Shown here: in pieces, positions 18,603 to 27,429 of the stretch | How the letters are laid out: each line of letters begins with the position of its first letter | Position numbering within the stretch: position 1 is the stretch's first letter | NCBI GenBank assembly: GCA_000737985.1 | Contig: JNVT01000088.1 | Span: forward strand, 1 to 41,051 | Direction: 5' to 3' | Source of the DNA: Gammaproteobacteria bacterium MFB021 | GTDB taxonomy: Bacteria; Pseudomonadota; Gammaproteobacteria; Pseudomonadales; Halomonadaceae | DNA: 41,051 nt | Notes under the pieces: generated by a model | The model's database searches: none | What the model was told of the DNA's origin: nothing | What the model saw: the letters and a program-made list of their open reading frames with translations, nothing else | Program-made: the position numbers and the translations under genes

Positions 18603-19667
18603 TCAGCGTGCCAGGGTGACGATCTCGATCCAGTTGGCCTTGTTACCGGCCGGGGCGTCGCTGGCATGGGTCAGTTCGCCGCTGGCGGCATCCACCCGAT
18701 AGAGCGCGAGATGGTCACTGCGCTCGCCGGCGACCACCAGGAACTCGCCCTGGGGGTCGATCTCGAAGCCGCGCGGCTGGGCCACCGTGGGCTGGTTGCC
18801 GATAAAGGTCAGGCTGCCGCTCTCGGGGTCGGCGCGCAGGATGCTCAGGGTGCTGGTGGTGCGCTCCGAGAGATAGAGGTGGCGGCCATCCGGGCTGATA
18901 TGCATATCCGCGGCCCAGATCCGCGGGGTATCGTCGCCCGCCGGGATCTCTTCACGCGGCATGCCGCGGGCCAACTCGCTCTCCGGCGGCAGGCCGGCAC
19001 ACACGTCGAGCCGGCTCAGGGTGCCGCTGTCGGCATCCAGGGCGAAGGTGGTGACGCTGGCATCGAACTCACCGAGTACGTAGACGAAGCGACCACAGGG
19101 CGAGAACACGAAGTGGCGCGGGCCGACGTTGGCATCGGTGGCGGCGGCTTCCGGGGTGTTCGAGGTCAGCTGGCCATCGAAGCGGAACTGCGCCAGGCGG
19201 TCGTCGCCGAGATTGGTGGCGAGCACATGACGGTCGTCCGGGGTGGCGAGAATGGCGTGGGCGCGGCTGCCGGTGGGGCAGGTCTGGCTGGCATCGCCGG
19301 CCACGCCGTCGGCGCCGATCGGGCTGACGCTGACCACGCTGTCGCCGTAGGAGGCGGCGAGCAGATGGCGCCCGCTGCGGTCGGTGGCGATATACGCCAT
19401 GCTGCCGTCGAGCCGACCGCTGCCCAGCGGCGTGAGTGCGCCGTCGTCTTCGATGCGGTAGCTCAGCACGCGCAGCGGCTGGCTACGGATGGCGGCATAT
19501 AGGCAGCGGCGGTCCGGGCTGATCGCCAGTGGCATCACGTTCTCCGCAGCCGGCGTGGTGGTGAGCGGTTCGAGCCGGCCGTGTTCGCGGTGCAGGCGAT
19601 AGCTGCCGATGGTGCCGTCGCCGGCGTTGGCCACGTAGACGACGGTGTCGAAATCGGATGACGACAT
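18603..19667 (-). CDS. beta-propeller lactonase family protein (6-phosphogluconolactonase / carboxymuconate cyclase type)
   Basis: This 354-residue seven-bladed propeller of the Pgl/YbhE superfamily has repeated blade motifs of the form SPDGRHLY. Examples are LAISPDRRCLYAA, TDRSGRHLLAA, ATPDDRHVLATN, FSPCGRFVYV and ISPDGRHLYLS. Members hydrolyse sugar lactones or cyclise carboxymuconate; the substrate here is unassigned. The start at 19667 has GAGGAG 7 nt upstream; the frame continues to 19769, but that region would overlap the neighbouring gene's stop. No signal peptide is visible, so it is probably cytosolic. Confidence 0.83.
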   Translation of the reverse strand: MSSSDFDTVVYVANAGDGTIGSYRLHREHGRLEPLTTTPAAENVMPLAISPDRRCLYAAIRSQPLRVLSYRIEDDGALTPLGSGRLDGSMAYIATDRSGRHLLAASYGDSVVSVSPIGADGVAGDASQTCPTGSRAHAILATPDDRHVLATNLGDDRLAQFRFDGQLTSNTPEAAATDANVGPRHFVFSPCGRFVYVLGEFDASVTTFALDADSGTLSRLDVCAGLPPESELARGMPREEIPAGDDTPRIWAADMHISPDGRHLYLSERTTSTLSILRADPESGSLTFIGNQPTVAQPRGFEIDPQGEFLVVAGERSDHLALYRVDAASGELTHASDAPAGNKANWIEIVTLAR

Positions 19668-19765
19668 GCGCGCTCCTCGAATGGGTGAAAGGGAAAGCAA
19701 AAGGGTTCTTGTTTTAGCATCGCGCATGCCCGACGTCGATTGGCGACTCGGCGGGGGCGAGGCGT

Positions 19766-20779
19766 TCACGCCCCCTCGCGCTTCAGGCGGCTGCGCAGTA
19801 GCTCGAGGATGGCACGCTCGTCGGGGCTGGTCAGCGTCTCGTCCTGTTCTATCTCGGTCTCCACCAGCTGGCGGAAGTGCGACAGCGTGCGCCCGTCGAG
19901 ATAGCTCTCCACTACCCGCGGGTCGATATAGCTCGCCTTGGCGATGCTGGGGGTGTTGCCGAGGCGCTCGGCCACCCGCGTCACCGCCTCGCGCACGTTC
20001 TTCTCGCTGCTCTGGTCATCCTCGCCCAGGCCCAGCTCGTCGAGCGCCAGCGCGGCGATCGAGGTGCCTGCCCAGGTGCGGAAATCCTTGGCGCTGAAGC
20101 GCTCGCCCATCACCTCGTGGATATAGTCGTTGAGGTCGTGGCTGTCGACGCGGGTCTTGCTGCCGGCATCGTCGAAGTACTTGAAGATCTCGTAGCCGGG
20201 GATGTCGTCGAGCTCGGCGACGATCGCCGCCAGGCGCGCGTCCTCGACCACCCGGTGCTGCTGCTGACCGCTCTTGCCCTGGTAGTCGAAGATGAGTTCA
20301 TCCCCGTCGATGGTGAGGTGCTTCGAGCGCATGGTGGTGAGCCCGTATGAGTCGTTCTCCTGGCGGTAGCGTTCGCTGCCGGGACGGAAATAAGCGCTGT
20401 CGATCAGACGTACCATGCACGCCAGCACCTTCTCCCGGGGCATGCCGTCGAGGGTCAGATGCTGCCCGGTGACCCGGCGCATGCGGGTCAGGCGTCCGGC
20501 GAACTCGACCATGCGGTCGAACTTCTCGAGTTCGCGCTGCTCGCGCCAGGCGTCGTTGTAGACGTACTGCTTGCGTCCGGCACTGTCGCGGCCGGTGGCG
20601 TGGATGCGATGGCGCTTGTCGAGGAACACCTCCACCTCGCGCCAGGCCGGCGGGATGGCGAGCCCGGCGATCCATTCGCGCCAGCGCTTGTCCTTGAGGG
20701 TGGTGCCGTCGGGGGTGCGATAGCTGAAGCCTTTGCCGCAGCGGTGGCGAGTGACGCGCCGCGGGGTCGAAGAGGGCAT
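19766..20779 (-). CDS. DNA topoisomerase IB (poxvirus type)
   Basis: This 337-residue protein has the bacterial TopIB layout. The N-terminal DNA-binding part contains FLDKRHRIHATGRDSAGRKQY. The catalytic part contains R124, K169 (QGKSGQQ), R234 (DFRTWAGT) and nucleophile Y284 (SYIDPRVV). The position of the general-acid His of the vaccinia enzyme appears to be Asn275 (LGNTP), a change probably common in bacterial members. It relaxes supercoils without ATP. The stop lies about 100 bp from the lactonase start on the same strand, so co-transcription is possible. Confidence 0.9.
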   Translation of the reverse strand: MPSSTPRRVTRHRCGKGFSYRTPDGTTLKDKRWREWIAGLAIPPAWREVEVFLDKRHRIHATGRDSAGRKQYVYNDAWREQRELEKFDRMVEFAGRLTRMRRVTGQHLTLDGMPREKVLACMVRLIDSAYFRPGSERYRQENDSYGLTTMRSKHLTIDGDELIFDYQGKSGQQQHRVVEDARLAAIVAELDDIPGYEIFKYFDDAGSKTRVDSHDLNDYIHEVMGERFSAKDFRTWAGTSIAALALDELGLGEDDQSSEKNVREAVTRVAERLGNTPSIAKASYIDPRVVESYLDGRTLSHFRQLVETEIEQDETLTSPDERAILELLRSRLKREGA

Positions 20780-21054
20780 GGCAAGCTCCTTTTGCCGAGG
20801 AAGAGAGCGCAGGGCAGGGCGGATGGCGCCGACTCCCTGTCGGCTGTATCACCGCGCTGCTTACAGGATAGTCGGCGTCGGCGCGGCCGTGAGAATCCCC
20901 TGCGCGGTGCCTTCAGTCCGGCGCGCTACGTCTAACGCGCTTCGTCTGGAGGTCTCGGCTACCCTAAGAGCCAACGGCCGTCTACGGCGCGGCTGGCCGC
21001 AGACCTGGCCGGCAGCCCGGCCCGGGGAATGGCGATATCCAGGAGTAGCCGCGC

Positions 21055-22293
21055 ATGATGGGACGTTTTCAATGGATCTGGCGACGGCTCCACCGCTCGC
21101 TGTGGTATCGGGCCTCGCTCTATTCGCTGGCGGGGGTGGTGACCGCCCTGGTCGCCTGGTTACTGACGCCGTGGCTGACGCTGCCCGAGGTCTTCACCAT
21201 CGGTGCCAAGGCGGTGGACAGCATTCTCGACATCATCGCCTCGAGCATGCTCGCGGTGACTACCTTCTCGCTCAGCGCCATGGTCACCGCCTACGGCTCG
21301 GCGACCAGTAACGTCAGCCCGCGGGCGACCCTGCTGCTGATCGAGGACCGGATCACCCAGAACACCCTGGCCACCTTCATCGGCGCCTTCCTGTTCAGCC
21401 TGGTGGGGATCGTCGCGCTGGCGGCGGGCGTTTACGACGCCGATGGGCGCACGCTGCTGTTCGCCGCCACCCTGGTGGTGATCGTGCTGGTGGTCTATCA
21501 GCTGATCAAGTGGGCCGGCTATCTCACCCGGCTGGGCCGCGTTCGCGACACCATCGGCAAGGTCGAGCGGGCCGCCAGCGCCGCCCTTCAGGCGCGGATC
21601 GACAATCCCTATCTGGGCGGCGAGGCGATGCCCGCCAGCCTGCCCCCTGGGCTTTGCGAGGTAAGGGCGCGGCAGGTGGGCTACGTGCAGCATATCGACA
21701 CCGCGCGTCTCGGTACGCTGGCCGAGGACGCGGAAACCGCGATCTACGTGCAGGTGCTGCCGGGCAGCTTCGTCGACCGCGATCGCGTGCTGGCCGCCAG
21801 CCCCGACCTCGACGAGACGCGCGCGGACGCGATCCGGGCGGCCTTCACCATCGGGCCGTCGCGGCATTTCGACCAGGACCCGCGCTTCGGCCTGATCGTG
21901 ATGGCCGAGGTCGCCTCGCGCGCGCTCTCCCCGGGCATCAACGACTCCGGCACGGCGATCGACGCGATTGGCTGCATGGTGCGCGTGCTGACGCCCTGGG
22001 TCGAGCACGCCAAGGGCGGGGTCGACGAACCCGCGCCGCCGATTCGCCATGTCTATGTCGAGGCGCTGTCGAGTCAGGATCTGTTCGATGACTTCTTTAC
22101 CCCGGTGGGGCGGGATGGTGCCGGCAGCGTGGAGGTCGGCATTCGCCTGCAGAAAGCGCTGCGCGCGCTGGCGGGTGCGGGGGATGCGCGCATTCAGGCA
22201 CTGGCGCGTGAGCATAGACAGCAGCTGGTGGCGCGCTGCGAGCAGGCCATGCCGCTGGAGGCGGATCGCGCGCGGGTGCGTGCACTGTTGTAG
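21055..22293 (+). CDS. DUF2254 family membrane protein
   Basis: This 412-residue protein has about four N-terminal transmembrane segments: at residues 18-40, around 60-80 (a Ser/Thr-rich stretch, MLAVTTFSLSAMVTAYGSAT), 105-128 and 133-152. A soluble C-terminal domain with SRALSPGINDSGTAID follows. This matches DUF2254, an inner-membrane family of unknown function. AGGAG at 21041-21045 supports the start (21055, or 21058). It is divergent from topoisomerase IB and convergent with the efe cluster. Confidence 0.83.
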   Translation: MMGRFQWIWRRLHRSLWYRASLYSLAGVVTALVAWLLTPWLTLPEVFTIGAKAVDSILDIIASSMLAVTTFSLSAMVTAYGSATSNVSPRATLLLIEDRITQNTLATFIGAFLFSLVGIVALAAGVYDADGRTLLFAATLVVIVLVVYQLIKWAGYLTRLGRVRDTIGKVERAASAALQARIDNPYLGGEAMPASLPPGLCEVRARQVGYVQHIDTARLGTLAEDAETAIYVQVLPGSFVDRDRVLAASPDLDETRADAIRAAFTIGPSRHFDQDPRFGLIVMAEVASRALSPGINDSGTAIDAIGCMVRVLTPWVEHAKGGVDEPAPPIRHVYVEALSSQDLFDDFFTPVGRDGAGSVEVGIRLQKALRALAGAGDARIQALAREHRQQLVARCEQAMPLEADRARVRALL

Positions 22294-22394
22294 CCGGGTG
22301 CTCTTGCTTGATGGCTGACTCGCGGCCGGCCGCGCGCAGACGATATCGGCCGCGGTGGGTGGAGAGTGCCCGCCGCGGCCGTGGCGGTTCAGCT

Positions 22395-22450
22395 ATGTCC
22401 TGGCTCAGGCATGTCCTGGCTCAGGCATGTCCTGGCTCAGGCATGGCCTA
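22395..22450. repeat. 16-bp tandem repeat (3.5 units) at the end of efeM
   Basis: ATGTCCTGGCTCAGGC is repeated perfectly at 22395, 22411 and 22427. A fourth degenerate unit at 22443 contains the stop codon of the minus-strand efeM gene. About 15 bp to the left is an inverted repeat CGGCCGCGG/CCGCGGCCG (22347-22381) without a U-tract, a possible weak bidirectional terminator. Confidence 0.9.
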
Positions 22451-23287
22451 GTTGAGACCGAGCAGCCCTCGCAGGGTCGACAGGTCCTCCGCCAGCACAT
22501 TGACCGGGCCGGTCATGGCACGGCGGTCGGCGTCGCTGACCTTGTCGTAGGAAACGAAGCCCTTCTTGGGATCCTGCGGGTCGACGCGGTAGTCGGCCAG
22601 GATCGCCTCGACGTCATCGAAGTTGGCCTGTACGCGCTTGACGAAGTCGGCGTCTTCCTTGGCAGCCAGCGGCTTGAACAGCTCGAAGATCTCCTGGGCA
22701 CCATCCACATTGCCCTGGAAGTCCCACAGGTCGCTGCGGCTGTAGCGGTCCTCTTCACCGGAGACCTTGGTCGCCGCGACCTCCTCCATCAGCGCCGCGG
22801 CGCCACCCACCACGGTCGAAGGCGGGAAGGTAAGCCCTTGCACGCGCTGGTCGAGATCATCGACGTCGTGCATCAGCCGCTTGGCGTAGGGGGCAAGACC
22901 CTCGGTGCTGGCGTCGTGGAAAAGGCCGTACTCGAGGCGGTGAAAACCGGTGAAGTCGGGGTCCTTGACGCCGTGTTCGTAGTCGTCCTCGCGCGCGTCG
23001 ATGCTGGCATCCAGATCGGCGAACAGCTCGGCGATCGGCTCGATACGCTCGTAGTAGACGCGGGTGGGGGCATACAGCGCCTTGGCCTTGTCCAGGTCGC
23101 CCTGCTCGATCGCCTGGGTGAACTCGCGGGTATGCGCGACCAGCTGTTCCAGGTTGTCGAGCACGTAGAGCTTGTACTCGGCGACCGGGCCGACCAGCGC
23201 ATCGGCGGGCACGGCGGCCTGGGCGGGGGCGTTGAGGGCCATCAGCGCCAGGGCGCCGACGCCGATCCAGCGGGAGAGCGGTTGCAT
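22448..23287 (-). CDS. EfeM-type imelysin/M75 periplasmic iron protein (cupredoxin-less EfeO)
   Basis: This 279-residue protein has a signal peptide (about 1-24, ending APAQA) and then a single imelysin/peptidase M75-like domain. It keeps the EfeO metal motif H116-R-L-E119 within DFTGFHRLEYGLF, and the acidic stretch ERIEPIAELFADLDASIDARED upstream. Such EfeM proteins lack the cupredoxin and are thought to deliver iron to the EfeU permease. The start at 23287 is set by AGGAG 8 nt upstream. It is last in the efeU-efeO-efeB row, separated from efeB by 192 bp containing a 13-bp tandem repeat. Confidence 0.88.
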   Translation of the reverse strand: MQPLSRWIGVGALALMALNAPAQAAVPADALVGPVAEYKLYVLDNLEQLVAHTREFTQAIEQGDLDKAKALYAPTRVYYERIEPIAELFADLDASIDAREDDYEHGVKDPDFTGFHRLEYGLFHDASTEGLAPYAKRLMHDVDDLDQRVQGLTFPPSTVVGGAAALMEEVAATKVSGEEDRYSRSDLWDFQGNVDGAQEIFELFKPLAAKEDADFVKRVQANFDDVEAILADYRVDPQDPKKGFVSYDKVSDADRRAMTGPVNVLAEDLSTLRGLLGLN

Positions 23288-23400
23288 GGTGAGGCTCCTT
23301 TCGATGATCCGTGGTGATGATTGTCTGGACACTACCTGGGGCAGCGTCGGGTCGATGCCGTATTGCTAGTCATGTGGTCCTGGCCTGGGCCCGTCTTTGC

Positions 23401-23441
23401 GGGCCTTGTCTTTACGGGCCTTCTTTACGGGCCTTCTTTAC
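23401..23441. repeat. 13-bp tandem repeat between efeM and efeB
   Basis: Units GGGCCTTGTCTTTAC (15 bp), GGGCCTTCTTTAC and GGGCCTTCTTTAC are followed by a degenerate GGGCGTTAAGGGCC. The array occupies part of the 192-bp gap in an otherwise tight operon. Confidence 0.85.
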
Positions 23442-23479
23442 GGGCGTTAAGGGCCTGGTCTGTGAGCGCGCGAGCCCCG

Positions 23480-24832
23480 TCAGAAGGTGGCTGCCATCAG
23501 CCCGCGCCCCAGGTAGTCCTTGTCATCCCGCGCGCCGGGCAGCACGAAGAAGTAGCCACCGCCGACCGGCTTGATGTACTCCTCCAGCGGTTCGCCATCC
23601 AGGCGCTTCTGCACCGTGATGAAGCCCGCTTTCAGATCCGCCTGGAAGCAGATGAACAAAAGGCCCATGTCGAGCTGGCCGTTGGGCTCGACGCCGTTGG
23701 AGTAGTTGAACGGGCGGCGCAGGATACGGTTCTTCTCGGTCGCCGGGGTGCGCGGGTTGGCCAGGCGGATATGCGCATCGAGCGGGGTGATCTTGCCTTC
23801 GGGGTCGCTGGCGTAGTCCGGCACGTCCTGTTCGACCCCGCCGGAGAGCGGTGCACCGCTCATCTTCTCGCGGCCGAAGATCGCCTCCTGTTCGCCCAGC
23901 GGGGTGCGGTCCCAGCGCTCGACGTAGTTGCGGATGATGCGCGCCGCCATGTAGCTGCCGCCCACCGCCCAGTCGGGTTCGTCGCGCTGCGCATCGACCC
24001 AGATCAGCTCGTCCATCAGCTTCTGATCCTGGGCGCTGGGGTTGGCGGTCCCGTCGCGGAAGCCGAGAAAGTTGCGCGCGCTGCCGTCGATATCGCCCGG
24101 TGAGGGCGGCAGCAGCGGTACGTTGCCCTCCTGTTTCCAGCGCACCAGCAGGCTACCCGGGGTGTGTTTGATGATGTCGCGCAGCGCGTGATAGGCGGTA
24201 TCCAGGGTGTTGGCGCAGATCTGCAGCGCCAGGTCGCCGTGGCAGCGCGCGGCGTCGAGGGCGTCATTGGGGAACCCTTGCATGCGCTCGAGATGCCGCG
24301 GACGTGCGGCGGAGAGGCCGAAGCGCTCGTCGAACATGGATGCGCCCAGTGCCACTGTCACGCTCAGGCCGTCCGGTGCGATACGCGGGCCGAGGATGCC
24401 GGAGTCCGGCGGCGGGAAGCGCGGATCGCGCTGGGGATAGGCGCCGCCCTGGGTCAGAAAGGCGATACGCGCGGTCAGCGTGCGTAGCAGTGCATCCAGC
24501 CCCTCTCGGTCGCGCGCCAGCACGTCGAAGGCGACCAGCATGCCGCTGGCCTGGCGCGGCGTGGTCACGCCCTGCTGATGCGCGCCATGGAAGGGGTAGG
24601 CAAGTTCGGGATCTTGAGTCAGCGGGGCGCTGGTGACTTCGGCACTGCGCGCGGTGTGGCCGGCGGTGTCCGCGCTGGCGGGCGTGGCCAGCGCCTGGCC
24701 GGGGCAAAGCCCGGCGAGCCCCAGACCGAGCCCGGTGGCGCCAGCGCCGCGCAGAAAGCCGCGGCGGTCCAGGCGGGTGTCGCTAGCGCTAGAGAATCCA
24801 AACGGGCAGCGGGAAGAAGACGTGTCACTCAT
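23480..24832 (-). CDS. efeB: EfeB, periplasmic Dyp-type heme peroxidase
   Basis: This 450-residue protein has a twin-arginine signal (RRGFLRG at 23-29, then a Gly/Leu/Ala-rich helix). The Dyp-peroxidase fold follows, with GFRDG at 257-261 (distal Asp260), proximal heme ligand His354 (AHIRLANPR), and a distal arginine in the RRPFNYSNG region. EfeB is exported folded with heme. In EfeUOB it is proposed to oxidise Fe(II) or act on heme before uptake. It begins 38 bp after efeO, supporting one operon. Confidence 0.93.
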   Translation of the reverse strand: MSDTSSSRCPFGFSSASDTRLDRRGFLRGAGATGLGLGLAGLCPGQALATPASADTAGHTARSAEVTSAPLTQDPELAYPFHGAHQQGVTTPRQASGMLVAFDVLARDREGLDALLRTLTARIAFLTQGGAYPQRDPRFPPPDSGILGPRIAPDGLSVTVALGASMFDERFGLSAARPRHLERMQGFPNDALDAARCHGDLALQICANTLDTAYHALRDIIKHTPGSLLVRWKQEGNVPLLPPSPGDIDGSARNFLGFRDGTANPSAQDQKLMDELIWVDAQRDEPDWAVGGSYMAARIIRNYVERWDRTPLGEQEAIFGREKMSGAPLSGGVEQDVPDYASDPEGKITPLDAHIRLANPRTPATEKNRILRRPFNYSNGVEPNGQLDMGLLFICFQADLKAGFITVQKRLDGEPLEEYIKPVGGGYFFVLPGARDDKDYLGRGLMAATF

Positions 24833-24870
24833 AGCTGTTTGACCCTATACGGTAACGATTGACGATGAAC

Positions 24871-26121
24871 TCATCCGCTCAGGGCGAGCGCGTGATTGAC
24901 CGCCGCCAGCGCCTTGGCCAGCGCCTCGCTGTCCGCGAGCAGACGCTGCGCGGTGGCCTCTGGCAGCGCGCCGGCGGCGAGCAGCGCCTGGGGCGCATCG
25001 GAGGCCGCTGACTCCGCCGTGGACTGGCTGCCATCGGCGCCTGGCGGCGTGGCCTCGGCCAGCGCTTGCTGCAGTGTGTCCAGGGCCTGGTCGAGCTGGC
25101 TTTGGATCGACGGTGCCTGACTGGCCAGCAGCGGATCGATCAGCGACACGATCTTGGCGCTGCCCTCGCTGAGGCCGATCAGGTCATTGAGCGCCAGCGG
25201 CGTCAGCTCGCCGTCGGCAGCGCGGTCGTGCCAGGTCTGCAGCGCACGGGCGCTGCCGTTGGCCAGCTGCGCCGGTGGCACCGGCGCCTGGGCGAGGCGC
25301 TGGGAGAGGGTGTCGAGATCCGCCACCAGTTGCTTGGCCACCGGCGCCAGCCCGGCGGTGGTATTCCCGGGTGTGGTATCGGCGCCGAACAGCCCCAGCG
25401 CTAGCCGCGGGAAGCCGCCGAAATCCGGATCCTTCTCGCGCCCGGCGTAATAGTCGGCGGGGGCGTTGAGGCGCTGGTCGAGATCGCCGAACAGGCCGAT
25501 CGGCATCGCCAGACGCTGGTCGATGCGCCGGGCCTGGAGATAGGCCGTGCGCGCGGCGCTCAGGTCGCCGGCGGCGATGGCCTGCGCGAGCGCCGCGCCG
25601 GCGCGCTCGAGCTTGCGCATCTGCAGTGTGGTGTAGACGCGCAGCTCGGCCAGCGCGCCGACGAAGTCGTGCGCCGCCAGCGCCCGGGCCGGCTCGGCAT
25701 CGCCGCTCGCTGTCACCCGCAGCTCGCCGTGGGGGTTGCTCAGCAGTCCGCAGGTCATGGCGTAGTCGCCGGGTGCCAGGTCGACGCGCAGCGGCTGGCG
25801 CAGCCCGGGGGCGATGTTCTCGCGCTCGGCCAGCACCATGACGCCGTCGATCACCTCCCACTCGATGGCGCGATCCGAGCGGTTGGCGATGGTGAAGGTA
25901 CGCTCGCCGGCCGGTACCTCGACCCGAGCCGGCTGGCAGCCCTTGGCGCTGATCGTGATCAGCGTGCCGTCATCACTGCCGCTCTCGACGGCGCTCAGCG
26001 ACAGCGCGAAGACCCCGAGGGCAATCAGCATGAGCAGGAAGGAGGCCACCAGACCCAGGCGCAACAGGCGCGGCGAGGGGGCTTGGTGGGCGGTGCTCGG
26101 CGTGGCGTCGGTGGTTCTCAT
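24871..26121 (-). CDS. efeO: EfeO, cupredoxin + imelysin iron-uptake protein with degenerate M75 motif
   Basis: This 416-residue protein has an N-terminal transmembrane anchor (about 19-42) rather than a clear cleavable signal. The EfeO cupredoxin domain (about 53-138) keeps KGCQP, EWEV, VMVLAERENIAPG and the MTCGLLSNPHG loop. The C-terminal imelysin domain starts near 150. At the position of the HxxE iron motif this protein reads P238-R-L-A241 (FGGFPRLALGLFG), and the preceding acidic residues are also largely missing. The start ATG overlaps the efeU stop by 4 bp, and a GGGGAG site lies about 9 nt upstream. The intact motif is supplied by the separate EfeM. Confidence 0.88.
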   Translation of the reverse strand: MRTTDATPSTAHQAPSPRLLRLGLVASFLLMLIALGVFALSLSAVESGSDDGTLITISAKGCQPARVEVPAGERTFTIANRSDRAIEWEVIDGVMVLAERENIAPGLRQPLRVDLAPGDYAMTCGLLSNPHGELRVTASGDAEPARALAAHDFVGALAELRVYTTLQMRKLERAGAALAQAIAAGDLSAARTAYLQARRIDQRLAMPIGLFGDLDQRLNAPADYYAGREKDPDFGGFPRLALGLFGADTTPGNTTAGLAPVAKQLVADLDTLSQRLAQAPVPPAQLANGSARALQTWHDRAADGELTPLALNDLIGLSEGSAKIVSLIDPLLASQAPSIQSQLDQALDTLQQALAEATPPGADGSQSTAESAASDAPQALLAAGALPEATAQRLLADSEALAKALAAVNHALALSG

Positions 26122-26951
26122 CCCTGACTCCCCACGGTGGCCAGGGCAGGCGTCCGGCGCCGCGGGCGTAGCAGCCACAGGGCGATCAGCAGGTAGCCCA
26201 GGTAGACGACGACCTCACTCAGCGTGGGCGCAGGCTGATAGCCGAAGATCCCGGCGAACAGCGACCCCAGCGCGGTATCCAGCGGCAGCACGTTGCTGAG
26301 ATCGAACACCACCTGCTGGGCGTGGTTCCACAGCCCCGCCTCGTGCAGTGCGCGCACCGAACCGGCGAGCAGCCCGGCGGCAACCAGCAGGATGAACACG
26401 CCGGTGACGCGGAAGAAATGGCCCAGCGGCAGGCGCAGGCTGCCACGATAGATCGCCAGCCCGGCGATCACCGCCACGGCGATACCCAGCAGTGCCCCCA
26501 GCGGGGCGGCGCTGCTCGTACTCTGCTGAAACACCGCCAGCAGGAAGAAGATCGACTCCAGCCCCTCCCGCGCCACCGCCAGGAAGACCATGCCGATCAG
26601 CGCCCAGGTGTGGCTGCCGCCGCGGAAGGCGTGATCGAGTGCCGACGTCAGCTCGCGCTTCATGCCGGCGGCTGCGCGGCGCATCCACAGCACCATCCAG
26701 GTCAGCATGCCCACCGCGAGTAGGCCGACCACGGCCTCGAACAGCTCCTGCTGGCGCTGGGGGAATTCGGCGCTGGCGAACTGCAGGCCGGCGCCCACCA
26801 GCAGGGCCAGCGCCACCGCCAGAAAGATGCCGGTCCAGACGGCGGGCATCCAGGCCTGGCGCTGGGTTTGATGCAGATAGGTGGCGATGATGCCAACGAC
26901 CAGCGCGGCCTCGAGGCCTTCACGCAGCATGATGAGAAAGGGGATGAGCAT
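26118..26951 (-). CDS. efeU: EfeU, FTR1-family high-affinity iron permease
   Basis: This 277-residue inner-membrane protein has about seven hydrophobic helices and the two REGLE iron-transport motifs, at residues 10-14 (LREGLEAAL) and 128-132 (AREGLESIF). Length equals that of E. coli EfeU. The start at 26951 (MLIPFLIMLREGLE) places the first motif at the family position; a longer frame to 27035 adds a non-conserved leader. It heads the efeU-efeO-efeB-efeM operon. A possible Fur site lies about 60-80 bp upstream. Confidence 0.93.
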   Translation of the reverse strand: MLIPFLIMLREGLEAALVVGIIATYLHQTQRQAWMPAVWTGIFLAVALALLVGAGLQFASAEFPQRQQELFEAVVGLLAVGMLTWMVLWMRRAAAGMKRELTSALDHAFRGGSHTWALIGMVFLAVAREGLESIFFLLAVFQQSTSSAAPLGALLGIAVAVIAGLAIYRGSLRLPLGHFFRVTGVFILLVAAGLLAGSVRALHEAGLWNHAQQVVFDLSNVLPLDTALGSLFAGIFGYQPAPTLSEVVVYLGYLLIALWLLRPRRRTPALATVGSQG

Positions 26952-27010
26952 GAGTCGAACCTGACGCGGGTGAAGAGGATGAATGATAAGAGAGAAACAC
27001 TTCGTTGCGC

Positions 27011-27029
27011 GAATGATACTTGTTTTCAA
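27011..27029 (-). promoter_or_regulatory. possible Fur box upstream of efeU
   Basis: GAATGATACTTGTTTTCAA resembles the 19-bp Fur consensus GATAATGATAATCATTATC, with the left half better matched than the right. A second GAATGATAA lies at 26981-26989. The position 60-78 bp upstream of efeU suits iron repression. The rest of the 478-bp divergent spacer to gbdR shows no gene. Confidence 0.4.
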
Positions 27030-27429
27030 CTTCATGGGGTAACAGTTTGTTGTCGGTTGCGCAAGCGCAAGCTGACTGGCGGCGGGAAATCCTGGTGCGA
27101 AGATGAGGGTGGGGTGGCGCTATCGGGAGCCCAAGAGCGACCTTGGCATCGCTCATGGCGCAGAAAGTGTTCCAGAAGCGACGTTTTTCGTCCCGTGGGC
27201 GGTTATGCTGTCGCAGACAGGCAAAAAAGCATGCGTCGCGTTGTCACACGATTTAGAGTCGATTCAAGGCCGAAAAACGATCCAGGAAGTGCAAAGATAC
27301 GGCCAGTTTCAGCCTCTCCTGAGGGCGCCCGCCGTGACGGGCTGACGGCGCAATGCGCCCACAGGAGCGACCGACGCCAGGGACGCGCGATAAGAATAAC
27401 CACCTGACACTGTGATGGAGTAACCTGAC

